A stretch of DNA of 9,043 bases from Chitinophagaceae bacterium (GTDB lineage: Bacteria; Bacteroidota; Bacteroidia; Chitinophagales; Chitinophagaceae): NCBI GenBank assembly GCA_016787105.1, contig JAEUVI010000519.1:1-9043 (forward strand), written 5' to 3'. Positions 1 through 6,601 of the stretch are shown here, piece by piece. The notes under the pieces were generated by a model. The model worked only from the letters and a program-made list of their open reading frames with translations. It was not told the DNA's origin and searched no databases. Each line of letters opens with the position of its first letter. The stretch's first letter is position 1. The position numbers and the translations under genes are program-made.

Positions 1-1159
1 TGGCATGGTAATAAAGGTGAACGATCTGGAGCTGCAGGATCGCCTGGGGATGACAACACACCATCCTCGCTGGGCCATTGCCTATAAGTTCAAAGCAAGG
101 CAAGCAACCAGTAAATTATTAAATGTAGAATTCCAGGTGGGCCGTACCGGCTCTATCACTCCTGTTGCAAAAATTCAACCAGTACCAATTGGCGGAGTCA
201 CAGTGGGTTCTATATCCCTTTTCAATGAAGATGTGATTAAAGAAAAAGACTTGAAAATTGGTGATGCGGTATTGGTAGAGCGGGCAGGTGATGTAATACC
301 TTATATTGTTAAGTCGCTGGCAGATTCAAGAACCGGCAAAGAAAAGAAAATTCAATTCCCAACCAGTTGCCCCATTTGCGACAGCAAATTATTTAAAGAA
401 GAAGGCGAAGCGGTATGGCGTTGTATCAATATTGACTGTCCCGCGCAGGTAGTGGAGCGCATCATACACTTTGTAAGTAAAGATGCCATGGATATACGCG
501 GCTTTGGAGAAGCGAATGTTAGAAAGTTTTATGAGCTGAAGTTACTAAAAGATATACCTGGTATTTACAAACTCGATCTTGACGCAATCGCCGGGCTCGA
601 AGGTTTTGGTAAAAAATCAATTGAAAACCTTAAAGTCTCTATTGAAAACTCAAAGCTACAACCGTTGCACCGGCTCATTTTCGGTTTAGGTATACGGTTT
701 GTTGGTGAAACAACTGCTAAAACACTCGCCCATGCGGTAAAACACCTTACGGACTTTAAGAATTTTTCATTGGAAGACCTGCAAAACCTGGAAGATGTAG
801 GACCTAAGGTTGCCGGCAGTATTCATCATTTCTTTAGTAATAAGGATAACCTGCACTTGCTGGAACAACTGGAAAAGCTGGGGCTTCGCTTAAACAATGA
901 AAAGAAAGAGCTGGCCTCCGGCGGTAACCTCGAAGGGTTGACGTTCCTCTTTACGGGTACATTGCCCACACTAAAACGAAATGACGCAGAAGCGATGGTA
1001 GAACAGAATGGCGGTAAGTTACTAAGCGGCGTCAGCAGCAAGCTCAGTTACCTTGTAGTAGGTGACGATGCCGGAAGCAAATTGGAAAAGGCAAAAAAAA
1101 TAAATACTGTAAAAATTATAACAGAACAAGAGTTCCTGGAAATGATTGATAAAAAATGA
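1..1159 (+). CDS. ligA: NAD+-dependent DNA ligase LigA, C-terminal part (5' truncated by window edge)
   Basis: LigA seals nicks in duplex DNA using NAD+ during replication and repair. The first complete codon is at base 2, and the visible protein begins inside adenylation-domain motif IV (GMVIKVND). Numbering from the Met at base 5, the OB-fold spans about 38-115 (RTGSITPVAKIQPV, VERAGDVIPY). A four-cysteine zinc finger is at C122, C125, C140 and C145. Helix-hairpin-helix repeats run about 155-275 (GLEGFGKKS, FGLGIRFVGETTAK, LEDVGPKVA). A C-terminal BRCT domain lies about 305-382 (LTFLFTGTL, GVSSKLSYLVVG, GSKLEKAKK). Family members are about 670-700 residues, so roughly 300 N-terminal residues, including the nucleotidyl-accepting lysine motif KxDG, lie outside the window. 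The frame is open to a normal TGA with no lesion. Identity is very secure. There is no clear terminator directly after the stop. Confidence 0.97.
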   Translation, partial: GMVIKVNDLELQDRLGMTTHHPRWAIAYKFKARQATSKLLNVEFQVGRTGSITPVAKIQPVPIGGVTVGSISLFNEDVIKEKDLKIGDAVLVERAGDVIPYIVKSLADSRTGKEKKIQFPTSCPICDSKLFKEEGEAVWRCINIDCPAQVVERIIHFVSKDAMDIRGFGEANVRKFYELKLLKDIPGIYKLDLDAIAGLEGFGKKSIENLKVSIENSKLQPLHRLIFGLGIRFVGETTAKTLAHAVKHLTDFKNFSLEDLQNLEDVGPKVAGSIHHFFSNKDNLHLLEQLEKLGLRLNNEKKELASGGNLEGLTFLFTGTLPTLKRNDAEAMVEQNGGKLLSGVSSKLSYLVVGDDAGSKLEKAKKINTVKIITEQEFLEMIDKK

Positions 1160-1197
1160 TTGTGTTGATTCAAAAGAAAAAGAGTTAACTTAGGTGT

Positions 1198-1205
1198 TGT
1201 ATTTG
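1198..1205 (+). promoter_or_regulatory. Possible weak -7 element before the NUMOD4/HNH gene
   Basis: TGTATTTG matches the Bacteroidota -7 consensus TAnnTTTG at 7 of 8 positions, about 50 bp before the start at 1255. No TTG -33 box lies at the usual distance of about 19-21 bp; the nearest TTG (1165-1167) is 30 bp away. This is weak support for a separate promoter between ligA and the next gene. Confidence 0.2.
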
Positions 1206-1254
1206 TCTGTCCTTATAATGACGCGATCCGGTCCTGGTTAAAAAACTTAAGACC

Positions 1255-1818
1255 ATGATCAAAAAAATCACCGGAGAAGTATGGAAACCGCTACAGTTTC
1301 CCGGCTGGAAAGAACTACGTAATCGCTATGCCCTTTCATCTGCAGGCCGCATAGCCAGTTACAAACAAAAAATAGTTGAAGATGGCAAACTGCTGGAAGG
1401 CTCGCTTACTACGGGTTACCGCACGTTAAATCTTCATCGACCCGGCAATAAGGGTACATTGTATATACACCGCGAAATAGCGAAGTTGTTTTTGAAAAAA
1501 GCTTCGCCCAGGCACAAATATGTAATACATCTCAATCATAATAAGCTTGACAATAAAATCAAAAACCTGAAATGGGCTACATTGGATGAAATGATCAGGC
1601 ATCAGCAGGATAGCCCTGCTAAAATCGCTTATAAGGAAAAACAGGCCAACCGTACTACAGGCCTGAAATTAAGCGCAGCCCAGGTAAAGAAGATCAAAGA
1701 GACACTCAATAGTAAGTCAAGAAAAATTACGATTAAGCAACTCGCAGAAAAATATGACGTAAGTGAAATGACTATGTACCGTATTAAAAGCGGCGAAAAT
1801 TGGGGCCGTGTTCATTAA
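1255..1818 (+). CDS. NUMOD4 / HNH endonuclease-like protein with C-terminal helix-turn-helix
   Basis: This 187-residue protein has three recognisable parts. Residues 8-38 fit the NUMOD4 DNA-binding motif (EVWKPL, then YALSSAGRIASY, matching the family pattern W.p..g...Y.vSn.GRv.S). Residues 68-116 fit an HNH_3-type beta-beta-alpha nuclease core, with LYIHREIAKLF, then H92, N94, H95, D99-N100, and NLKWAT at 104-109. Residues 138-181 are lysine-rich and form a helix-turn-helix (ITIKQLAEKYDVSEMTMYRI), as in intron-encoded nuclease repeat and resolvase-type DNA-binding tails. Such proteins are typically homing or phage-type nucleases, or domesticated DNA-binding relatives. Cleavage activity is uncertain because the HNH core is divergent: IH appears where many relatives have HH. 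The ATG at 1255 is the first in frame, 95 bp after ligA, with no Shine-Dalgarno. No intron or intein is visible, so the gene stands alone. Confidence 0.8.
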   Translation: MIKKITGEVWKPLQFPGWKELRNRYALSSAGRIASYKQKIVEDGKLLEGSLTTGYRTLNLHRPGNKGTLYIHREIAKLFLKKASPRHKYVIHLNHNKLDNKIKNLKWATLDEMIRHQQDSPAKIAYKEKQANRTTGLKLSAAQVKKIKETLNSKSRKITIKQLAEKYDVSEMTMYRIKSGENWGRVH

Positions 1819-1870
1819 GTGTATTTTTAAATTGTCTTTACTAAGAATATAGTATGCTGTTTTTAGCAAG

Positions 1871-1899
1871 AGCTTTACTAAATTTATTTTAGTAAAGCT
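1871..1899 (+). terminator. Strong 12-bp hairpin, probable intrinsic (possibly bidirectional) terminator
   Basis: AGCTTTACTAAA (1871-1882) pairs perfectly with TTTAGTAAAGCT (1888-1899) around the 5-nt loop TTTAT. A T-rich run (TTATTATTTAT) follows on the plus strand. The hairpin lies 52 bp after the NUMOD4/HNH stop and 26 bp before the DUF2461 start, so it most likely ends the upstream transcript. The stem is AT-rich (3 GC pairs), so an operator role is also possible. Confidence 0.65.
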
Positions 1900-1925
1900 T
1901 TATTATTTATCAAAAGCAGCTAATC

Positions 1926-2594
1926 ATGATTTCTCCTTCAACAACTAAATTTCTCAAAGACCTTAAGAAAAATAATAACAAACCCTGGTTTGATGCTCAC
2001 CGCAAAGACTATGAAAATGCCAAACAGAATTTTGCTGATTTCATCCAGTCTGTAATTGATAAGCATGGAAGGAAAGATAAAACAATCAGCCACCTGAAGG
2101 CAAAGGATTGCATGTTCCGCATTAACCGCGACGTTCGTTTTTCAAAAGATAAATCGCCTTATAAAACCAATATGGGCGCCTATATTAACCGGGGTGGAAA
2201 AAAATCATTGTTTGGTGGTTATTATTTTCATTGCGAACCAGGACAAAGTTTTGTTGGCGGCGGATTGTGGATGCCAATGCCACCCGAGCTCAGTAAAGTG
2301 CGACAGGAAATTGATTACAATTTTGCCGAGTTTAAAAAAATTGTTTCTTCAAAAAAATTCAGGTCGCTATACAACGATGTGTCAAGAGATGCCGAGTATG
2401 TATTGACACGTGTACCAAAAGGGTATGAAGCAGATAATCCTGCCGCAGAATACCTGAAACTGAAAAGCGTGGTAGCCATGACTCCTGTGAGTGATAAAGA
2501 TTTAACTTCATCACAGCTTGAAAAGAAAGTGTTACAAGCTTTTGAAACACTGCAGCCCCTACTCTATTTTCTCAACAATTCTCTTTCAGATTAA
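1926..2594 (+). CDS. DUF2461 (TIGR02453) family protein of unknown function
   Basis: This 222-residue protein has about the usual length for DUF2461. Family signatures are visible in order: an N-terminal FLKDLKKNNNKPWFDAHRKDYE-like block (residues 9-30), a central RINRDVRFSKDKSPYKTNMGAY block (about 67-88), and YYFHCEPG plus GGGLWMPMPPELSKVRQEI (about 99-130). It has no signal peptide or membrane segment, so it is predicted to be cytoplasmic. No biochemical role is established for the family that I can name. Conserved Arg, Asp and Lys residues in the central block could form an active or binding site, but that is inference. The ATG at 1926 follows the hairpin at 1871-1899, with only 26 bp between, and has no Shine-Dalgarno. 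Only 5 bp separate it from the secreted esterase downstream, which suggests one transcript. Confidence 0.9.
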   Translation: MISPSTTKFLKDLKKNNNKPWFDAHRKDYENAKQNFADFIQSVIDKHGRKDKTISHLKAKDCMFRINRDVRFSKDKSPYKTNMGAYINRGGKKSLFGGYYFHCEPGQSFVGGGLWMPMPPELSKVRQEIDYNFAEFKKIVSSKKFRSLYNDVSRDAEYVLTRVPKGYEADNPAAEYLKLKSVVAMTPVSDKDLTSSQLEKKVLQAFETLQPLLYFLNNSLSD

Positions 2595-2599
2595 CAACT

Positions 2600-4291
2600 A
2601 TGAAAAAAGCATTTTTTGCAAGCGTATGCACCTGGCTTGTATGCATAGCTGCCGCGCAGAGTTTTACGGTTACTCTGCCAAAATCGTTAAGCAGTAAACC
2701 ACTGGATGGCCGCCTTTTCATTCTCTTGTCAAAAGATGATTCGCCTGAGCCGCGACTCGGAGCGCAACTTACATTCGGTGTGGATGTGAATGACTGGAAA
2801 CCCGGAACTGCCAAAACACTTACTACTTCATCTTATGGCTACCCGATTGAAAATTTAAAAAATATTCCCGCAGGCGAATACCATGTACAGGCCTTCTTAC
2901 ACATCTATGAAACTTTTCATCGCAAGGATGGACATGTATTAAAACTGCCGATGGAACACGGTGAAGGAGCGCAATGGAATATTCAACCCGGAAACATTTA
3001 TTCTTCGTCTAAAAAAATTTCTTTTACGCCTTCGGCAAAATTTACTGTCTCGTTAAGTTTTGATAAAACAATAGAGCCGATCAAAGAACCGGAAGACACT
3101 AAATATGTAAAACACATAAAAATTCAAAGTAAGCGGCTAACAGAATTCTGGGGCAGGCCGATGTATATCGGCGCTCATGTATTACTACCAGAAGGATGGG
3201 ATACACATACTGATGTAAAATATCCACTTGCTATTTTACATGGACATTTTCCTGCTGATTTTGGCGATTGGAGAACAACAGCGCCGGATGAAAACCTGAA
3301 GCCCGACAGCAGCACACGTTTTCGAATTACCGGTTATAATAAAATAGAACAGCAGGAAGCATATAATTTTTATAAGTTATGGACCGGGCCAAATTTTCCA
3401 AGAGTGATAGCAATAGAAATACAACATGCTAATCAATATTATGATGATTCATATGCGGTGAACTCCGTTAACCTTGGTCCCTGGGGTGATGCAATTACTT
3501 ATGAACTCATTCCTGAAATAGAAAAACGCTTCAGGGGTATTGGACAGGGTTGGGCACGTTTTGTATATGGTGGTTCTACGGGAGGATGGGAATCGCTGGC
3601 AGTACAAACTTTTTATCCTGATGAATACAATGGTTGTTATGCTGCTTGCCCCGACCCGATTGACTTTCGTAATTACACTGTAGTAAATATTTATAAAGAT
3701 AAAAACGCTTATTACACTGAAAATGGTTTTCAGCGTACACCACGGCCAGGCATGCGCGACTATCTCAGCAATACAACTATCACTTTAGAACAGGCTAACC
3801 TGATGGAGCTCGCATTGGGCGATAATACAAGAAGCAGGGGGCAGTGGGATATATGGGAAGCAGTATTTTCTCCTATGGGAAAAAACGGCTACCCGGCAAG
3901 AATCTGGGATAAGCGTACCGGTGAGATAAATAAAGAGGTAGCGAAATACTGGCAGGAAAATTATGACCTGGCATATATACTGCAGCGCGACTGGCCAAAA
4001 TATGGTGAAAAGTGGAAAGGAAAAATTCATATCTACGTAGGAGAAATGGATAATTATTTTTTAAACAATGCGGTTTACTCGGCAGAAGAAGTTTTAAAGA
4101 AATTAAATAACCCGGCATGCAACTGTGAAGTAGATTATGAACCGAGGGCGGAGCATTGCTGGAATGGCGATCATACACAGCCCAATTATATCAGTCGTCT
4201 CCGCTATCACCAGATGTTTATTACCAAATGGGCTGAAGAAGTAAAAACAAGATCGCCGCAGGGAGCAGATTTGACGGGCTGGCGTTATTAA
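2600..4291 (+). CDS. Secreted alpha/beta-hydrolase, putative esterase (esterase D / PF00756-like)
   Basis: This 563-residue protein has a Sec signal peptide (MKKAFF, then a hydrophobic core, cleavage likely near AAAQ at 17-20). C15 is preceded by Val, so it is not a good lipobox and the product is probably periplasmic or exported. Residues about 21-165 form a beta-rich N-terminal region I do not recognise (possibly Ig-like). Residues about 170-550 look like an esterase-type alpha/beta hydrolase. They contain LLPEGW, the oxyanion-side motif ILHGHF (212-217), and the nucleophile elbow YGGSTGGW with S326. Candidate triad partners are D484 (in GEMDNYF) and H519 (in AEHCW), with H525 nearby. The substrate is unknown; an ester on a carbohydrate or small metabolite is a guess from the family. 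It starts 5 bp after the DUF2461 stop and is probably co-transcribed. The frame is intact. Confidence 0.85.
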   Translation: MKKAFFASVCTWLVCIAAAQSFTVTLPKSLSSKPLDGRLFILLSKDDSPEPRLGAQLTFGVDVNDWKPGTAKTLTTSSYGYPIENLKNIPAGEYHVQAFLHIYETFHRKDGHVLKLPMEHGEGAQWNIQPGNIYSSSKKISFTPSAKFTVSLSFDKTIEPIKEPEDTKYVKHIKIQSKRLTEFWGRPMYIGAHVLLPEGWDTHTDVKYPLAILHGHFPADFGDWRTTAPDENLKPDSSTRFRITGYNKIEQQEAYNFYKLWTGPNFPRVIAIEIQHANQYYDDSYAVNSVNLGPWGDAITYELIPEIEKRFRGIGQGWARFVYGGSTGGWESLAVQTFYPDEYNGCYAACPDPIDFRNYTVVNIYKDKNAYYTENGFQRTPRPGMRDYLSNTTITLEQANLMELALGDNTRSRGQWDIWEAVFSPMGKNGYPARIWDKRTGEINKEVAKYWQENYDLAYILQRDWPKYGEKWKGKIHIYVGEMDNYFLNNAVYSAEEVLKKLNNPACNCEVDYEPRAEHCWNGDHTQPNYISRLRYHQMFITKWAEEVKTRSPQGADLTGWRY

Positions 4292-4318
4292 TACAATTAT
4301 CTTTTGCCAAAAGACTAT

Positions 4319-4354
4319 AAGGACACAGGAAATACTTTATAAACCTTGTGCCTT
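4319..4354. terminator. Weak bulged hairpin between convergent genes
   Basis: AAGGACACAGG (4319-4329) and CCTTGTGCCTT (4344-4354) can pair as AAGG/CCTT, CACA/TGTG and GG/CC with single-base bulges. The hairpin sits in the 82-bp gap between the convergent esterase and MmcQ/YjbR genes, where a bidirectional terminator would be expected. There is no clear U-tract on either side, so the call is tentative. Confidence 0.35.
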
Positions 4355-4373
4355 AATACCCTTATGGCAACAT

Positions 4374-4730
4374 TTACTTATCAGCGAGTTCATCTCTCAG
4401 TTTCTTTGGCAGCGACTGCACTACCAACGCATACGAATCATCAATCATTTCTTTTAGCAAATCATTGGAGAGGCTGCCATCTATCGTTACCGTATTCCAG
4501 TGTTTCTTATTCATGTGGTAACCGGGCTGCACCGCATCATATCGCTCACGAAGCTCAATCGCTTTTTCCGGATCACATTTGGCGTTGAAACCCGGCACCT
4601 CGCTATCCAATGAAGTAAGCAGGAATATTTTTCCCATTACTTTAAACACAAGCGTTTCTTCACCAAAGGGAAATTCTTCTGTTACCCCTTTCTTCCTGAT
4701 GCAGTATGTGCGAAGAGATTCGATATTCAT
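4374..4730 (-). CDS. MmcQ/YjbR family protein
   Basis: This small 118-residue protein matches the MmcQ/YjbR (CyaY-like fold) family in length and motifs. The N-terminal block has EFPFGEETLVFKVMGKIFLL (residues 19-38). The middle block has FNAKCDPEKAIELRE and then VQPGYHMNKKHWNTV (about 48-81), and the C-terminal helix ends SLPKKLRDELADK. The family adopts a double-wing fold and has been proposed to bind DNA, but no specific function is established. The ATG (complement of 4728-4730) is the first in frame. The gene converges with the esterase and diverges from parD, sharing a 106-bp intergenic region with the palindrome at 4790-4830. It may therefore be affected by ParD binding, which is inference. 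Confidence 0.9.
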   Translation of the reverse strand: MNIESLRTYCIRKKGVTEEFPFGEETLVFKVMGKIFLLTSLDSEVPGFNAKCDPEKAIELRERYDAVQPGYHMNKKHWNTVTIDGSLSNDLLKEMIDDSYALVVQSLPKKLRDELADK

Positions 4731-4791
4731 GCGAGTGATTTAGAACCGCGAATTTCGGTGTATTTGAAACTCCGGTTTTTAACAAGATTCT

Positions 4792-4823
4792 TTTGATAAA
4801 AGTACCAATAATTGGTATTTTTA
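4792..4823 (+). promoter_or_regulatory. Candidate parD promoter inside the palindrome
   Basis: TTTG (4792-4795), a 20-bp spacer and TATTTTTA (4816-4823) resemble the Bacteroidota -33 TTTG / -7 TAnnTTTG arrangement, with one mismatch in the -7 box. Transcription would start about 4829-4831, just before the ATG at 4837. An alternative is TTTG (4763-4766), N21, TTCTTTTG (4788-4795), which would give a leader of about 35 nt. Either promoter would be covered by ParD bound to the palindrome. Confidence 0.4.
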
Positions 4824-4828
4824 TCAAA
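4797..4828 (-). promoter_or_regulatory. Candidate divergent promoter for the MmcQ/YjbR gene inside the palindrome
   Basis: Read on the minus strand, TTTG (4828-4825), a 20-bp spacer and TACTTTTA (4804-4797) mirror the plus-strand boxes because the sequence is palindromic. The -7 box matches TAnnTTTG at 7 of 8 positions. The predicted start is near 4790, leaving a leader of about 60 nt before the start codon at 4730. Confidence 0.35.
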
Positions 4829-4836
4829 AGTACAAT

Positions 4837-5079
4837 ATGGCAAAAAATACATCCATTCTTTTGGGCGAACACTTTGAAGATTTTATTTCAGCTAAAATAT
4901 CATCAGGTCAATACAACTCTGCAAGTGAAGTAGTCAGAACTGCACTCAGACTTTTAGAAGCCGAAGAATCTAAAATCAAAAACCTCAACAAAGCGCTTTC
5001 CCAAGGCGAGAAAAGTGGCATAGAAAAAACCTTTAACGTAAAAACACATTTAAAGAAATTACACAATAAGTTCTTATGA
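4837..5079 (+). CDS. parD: ParD-like type II antitoxin (ribbon-helix-helix)
   Basis: This 80-residue protein has the ParD layout. The N-terminal strand NTSILLGEHFEDFI (4-17) and helices with SGQYNSASEVVRTALRLLE (23-41) make the dimeric ribbon-helix-helix DNA-binding domain. The C-terminal part (about 45-80, including ALSQGEKSG) would wrap and neutralise the toxin. It is expected to bind ParE and repress the operon at the adjacent palindrome. The start at ATG 4837 lies 6 bp after that palindrome. The stop overlaps the toxin start as ATGA (5076-5079), which supports translational coupling. Length and context are typical, and no damage is visible. Confidence 0.93.
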   Translation: MAKNTSILLGEHFEDFISAKISSGQYNSASEVVRTALRLLEAEESKIKNLNKALSQGEKSGIEKTFNVKTHLKKLHNKFL

Positions 5080-5378
5080 AGAAACTGCCCTTTGTTATTA
5101 CCAAAAAAGCAGTTTCAGACCTGGAAGAAATCTGGCTCTATACGGTTGAAAAATGGTCTGTAGAACAAGCTGATCGCTATTACAACCTGATTTTTGATGA
5201 GATAAATTTTATCTGCAAAAACAGAACCGCCGGCAAATCAATGGAACATGTCCGCAAAGGTTATCGGGCATCGAAAGTTAAATCACATCTTATCTTTTAC
5301 AGAATCGTAAATAACACGGTTGAAGTTATCAGGATTTTACATGAACTCATGGACATTGAAAACAGGCTTAACGATTAG
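5076..5378 (+). CDS. parE: ParE/RelE-superfamily type II toxin
   Basis: This 100-residue protein is a full-length ParE-type toxin. Signatures are an N-terminal helical hairpin with AVSDLEEIWLYTVEKWSVEQADRY-like spacing (12-35), then VRKGYRASKVKSHLIFYRI (59-77) and VEVIRILHELMD (82-93), matching the family pattern vR.GyR..., H.IFYR, ViRILH..MD. ParE proteins characterised elsewhere poison DNA gyrase and cause growth arrest; other members of the superfamily, such as RelE, cut mRNA. The exact target here is inferred from similarity to ParE. The gene overlaps the antitoxin by 4 bp. The reading frame is intact, so the system is probably functional. Confidence 0.93.
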   Translation: MKKLPFVITKKAVSDLEEIWLYTVEKWSVEQADRYYNLIFDEINFICKNRTAGKSMEHVRKGYRASKVKSHLIFYRIVNNTVEVIRILHELMDIENRLND

Positions 5379-5447
5379 GCAGGCATAATGAAGATAAACA
5401 GGCATTCCATGATTTTTATACTGTAAATCATCATCAACCCAATTTAG

Positions 5448-5646
5448 TTGATAACAAAATATACTTCGGAAGAGGAACAGTTAATCGCTGACAATTTAGA
5501 ATATGCCCTCGGCATGTATTACCTCTATCCACAGGATAAGCTGAGTTTATGCTTCGAGTGCATTTCAACCTCTACCGGGAAATCTTTTACATTTTTATGC
5601 TTTTGTCTGGACCGAGGGTGATAAACGGCATCTTTATGTTCTTTAA
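5448..5646 (+). pseudogene. Possible frameshifted remnant of an unknown gene
   Basis: Bases 5448-5621 are open for 57 codons without a clear start. The hydrophilic-then-hydrophobic pattern is plausible (EEEQLIADNLEYALGMYY, then FECISTSTGKSFTF). Moving one frame forward near 5590-5600 continues as YAFVWTEGDKRHLYVL and stops at 5644-5646. No family is recognised. The call rests only on protein-like composition across frames. Confidence 0.25.
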
Positions 5647-5731
5647 ATATAAAAAGCTACTGAAAAGAGTTCCGTAAAAATTTCTTTCCCCCTGTTTATT
5701 TTTCGCTATAACGGAGCTGTACGGGAAACCC

Positions 5732-5739
5732 TACTTTTG
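5732..5739 (+). promoter_or_regulatory. Candidate -7 element for the AraC-family gene
   Basis: TACTTTTG is an exact match to the Bacteroidota -7 consensus TAnnTTTG, 17 bp before the ATG at 5757. Transcription would start near 5745, with a short leader. No good TTG -33 box is seen at the normal spacing, so support is moderate. Confidence 0.35.
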
Positions 5740-5756
5740 CTACAATTGCTTCTCCA

Positions 5757-6539
5757 ATGAAATACCGGTATCAACGACCACATCCTTCTTTGACTGATTA
5801 TATCAGAACCGTACTGGTACTGGAATCATTTGCGGAACCGGATGCTGAACAGTTACCACTTTTTACAAATGGCATACCAGCACTATTATGTGAAACGGAA
5901 AAAGATGAGAAAGAAAATGAAACCATTATTCGACTGACATTGTATGGCAAATCAACTCCGGAAGATTGCTGGTCTGCTATTGGTAACAGAACAATCATTG
6001 CCTATTTTTTTAAACCCTTTACAGTAGCATGTTTATTCAACCTGTCTGCGGCAAAACTTGTAAAAGATCCGGTTGAGCTCAGCACATGGAATCCCCATCA
6101 AATAAATGCGCTTAAAACACAATTGATTTATGCGCAAACAACAACACAAAAAGTCGAAGCGCTGGACAATCTATTAATCTATCAATTGAAGCAGCACAAG
6201 AAAGAGTGTGAAATGATAAGATTGATTACAGATGAGATAATGTATAATCCAACTACAGAAATCTTATCGCAGGTACAGGAAAAACTACAGATTAATGAAC
6301 GCAGCTTTCAACGTTTGTTTAAAAAGTATGTAGGCGTTACTCCCAATCAGTACCGGCGCATTTGCCAGTTCCAGACTTCTTTCAATCAATTGCGGGAGAA
6401 AAATTTCGACAAACTCACTGATATAGCATACGATAATGGCTTTGCCGATCAAAGTCATTTTATCCGATCATTCAGGGAGTTCACCCATACCACACCCAAT
6501 GATTACCTGCGTTCCGGTCTGAAAGAAAAAAATGAGTAG
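5757..6539 (+). CDS. AraC-family transcriptional regulator
   Basis: This 260-residue protein has an N-terminal sensor-like region (about 1-140; PHPSLTDYIRTVLVLES, then GNRTIIAYFFKPFTVACLF) of the sort seen in Bacteroidota AraC regulators with a DUF6597-type domain. The C-terminal AraC/XylS DNA-binding domain (about 155-255) has two helix-turn-helix units. The first carries LQINERSFQRLFKKYVGVTP (177-196) and the second DIAYDNGFADQSHFIRSFRE (222-241), followed by the classic TPNDYLR. The ligand is unknown. The likely role is local control, perhaps of the VOC-protein gene 62 bp downstream on the same strand, but only position supports this. The start is the first in-frame ATG after a TAnnTTTG match; no Shine-Dalgarno is visible. 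Confidence 0.93.
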   Translation: MKYRYQRPHPSLTDYIRTVLVLESFAEPDAEQLPLFTNGIPALLCETEKDEKENETIIRLTLYGKSTPEDCWSAIGNRTIIAYFFKPFTVACLFNLSAAKLVKDPVELSTWNPHQINALKTQLIYAQTTTQKVEALDNLLIYQLKQHKKECEMIRLITDEIMYNPTTEILSQVQEKLQINERSFQRLFKKYVGVTPNQYRRICQFQTSFNQLREKNFDKLTDIAYDNGFADQSHFIRSFREFTHTTPNDYLRSGLKEKNE

Positions 6540-6556
6540 TGTCGGTTTTATTCTAT

Positions 6557-6584
6557 TTTGCCTTCTGTTACCGCTTTAGGTTTG
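6557..6584 (+). promoter_or_regulatory. Candidate promoter for the VOC-protein gene
   Basis: TTTG (6557-6560), a 16-bp spacer and TAGGTTTG (6577-6584), an exact TAnnTTTG match, fit a Bacteroidota sigma-A promoter, although the spacer is a little short. The start would fall near 6590, about 11 nt before the ATG at 6602. This suggests the gene can be transcribed independently of the AraC gene. Confidence 0.45.
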
Positions 6585-6601
6585 TGATAAATATTTAACA
6601 C

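Larger units (their letters stand above)
4790..4830. promoter_or_regulatory. 41-bp palindrome before parD: probable ParD operator
   Basis: CTTTTGATAAAAGTACCAAT (4790-4809) is an inverted copy of 4811-4830 with 19 of 20 positions matching and one central base (A4810). The lone mismatch would still be a G.U pair in RNA. It ends 6 bp before the parD ATG. ParD-type ribbon-helix-helix antitoxins, alone or with ParE, commonly repress their own operon at such inverted repeats, so this is the expected autoregulatory site. The inner core TACCAAT-A-ATTGGTA may be the main half-site pair. Confidence 0.75.
5379..5756 (+). other. Gene-free gap between parE and the AraC-type regulator, with a possible coding remnant
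   Basis: No intact gene of useful length is seen here. Three adjacent short open stretches read like protein but lie in successive frames. One is about 5372-5491 (contains VDNKIYFGRGT). The next is 5448-5621 (contains SEEEQLIADNLEYALGMYY and YPQDKLSLCFE). The last ends at a stop at 5644-5646 (contains FVWTEGDKRHLYVL). Together they could be a gene decayed by frameshifts. I do not recognise the family, and chance cannot be excluded. The rest of the gap is AT-rich and leads into the AraC promoter region. Confidence 0.4.

Noticed and set aside
826..1041. Minus-strand open frame inside ligA
   Set aside because: Lies wholly antisense to the well-supported HhH/BRCT region of LigA and shows no domain or start context of its own.
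1214..1219. TATAAT hexamer before the NUMOD4/HNH gene
   Set aside because: This is the E. coli-type -10 box; the apparent Bacteroidota host uses TAnnTTTG, and no -35-like box is placed correctly.
3785..4178. Two minus-strand open frames inside the esterase gene
   Set aside because: Antisense to a conserved hydrolase frame; the Cys/His/Leu-rich composition is typical of shadow translation.
4346..4588. Plus-strand open frame opposite the MmcQ/YjbR gene
   Set aside because: Overlaps the family-matching minus-strand gene and has no recognisable motif.
4660..4872. Minus-strand open frame crossing the parD operator
   Set aside because: Overlaps both mmcQ and parD starts and the palindrome; the flanking genes explain the sequence.
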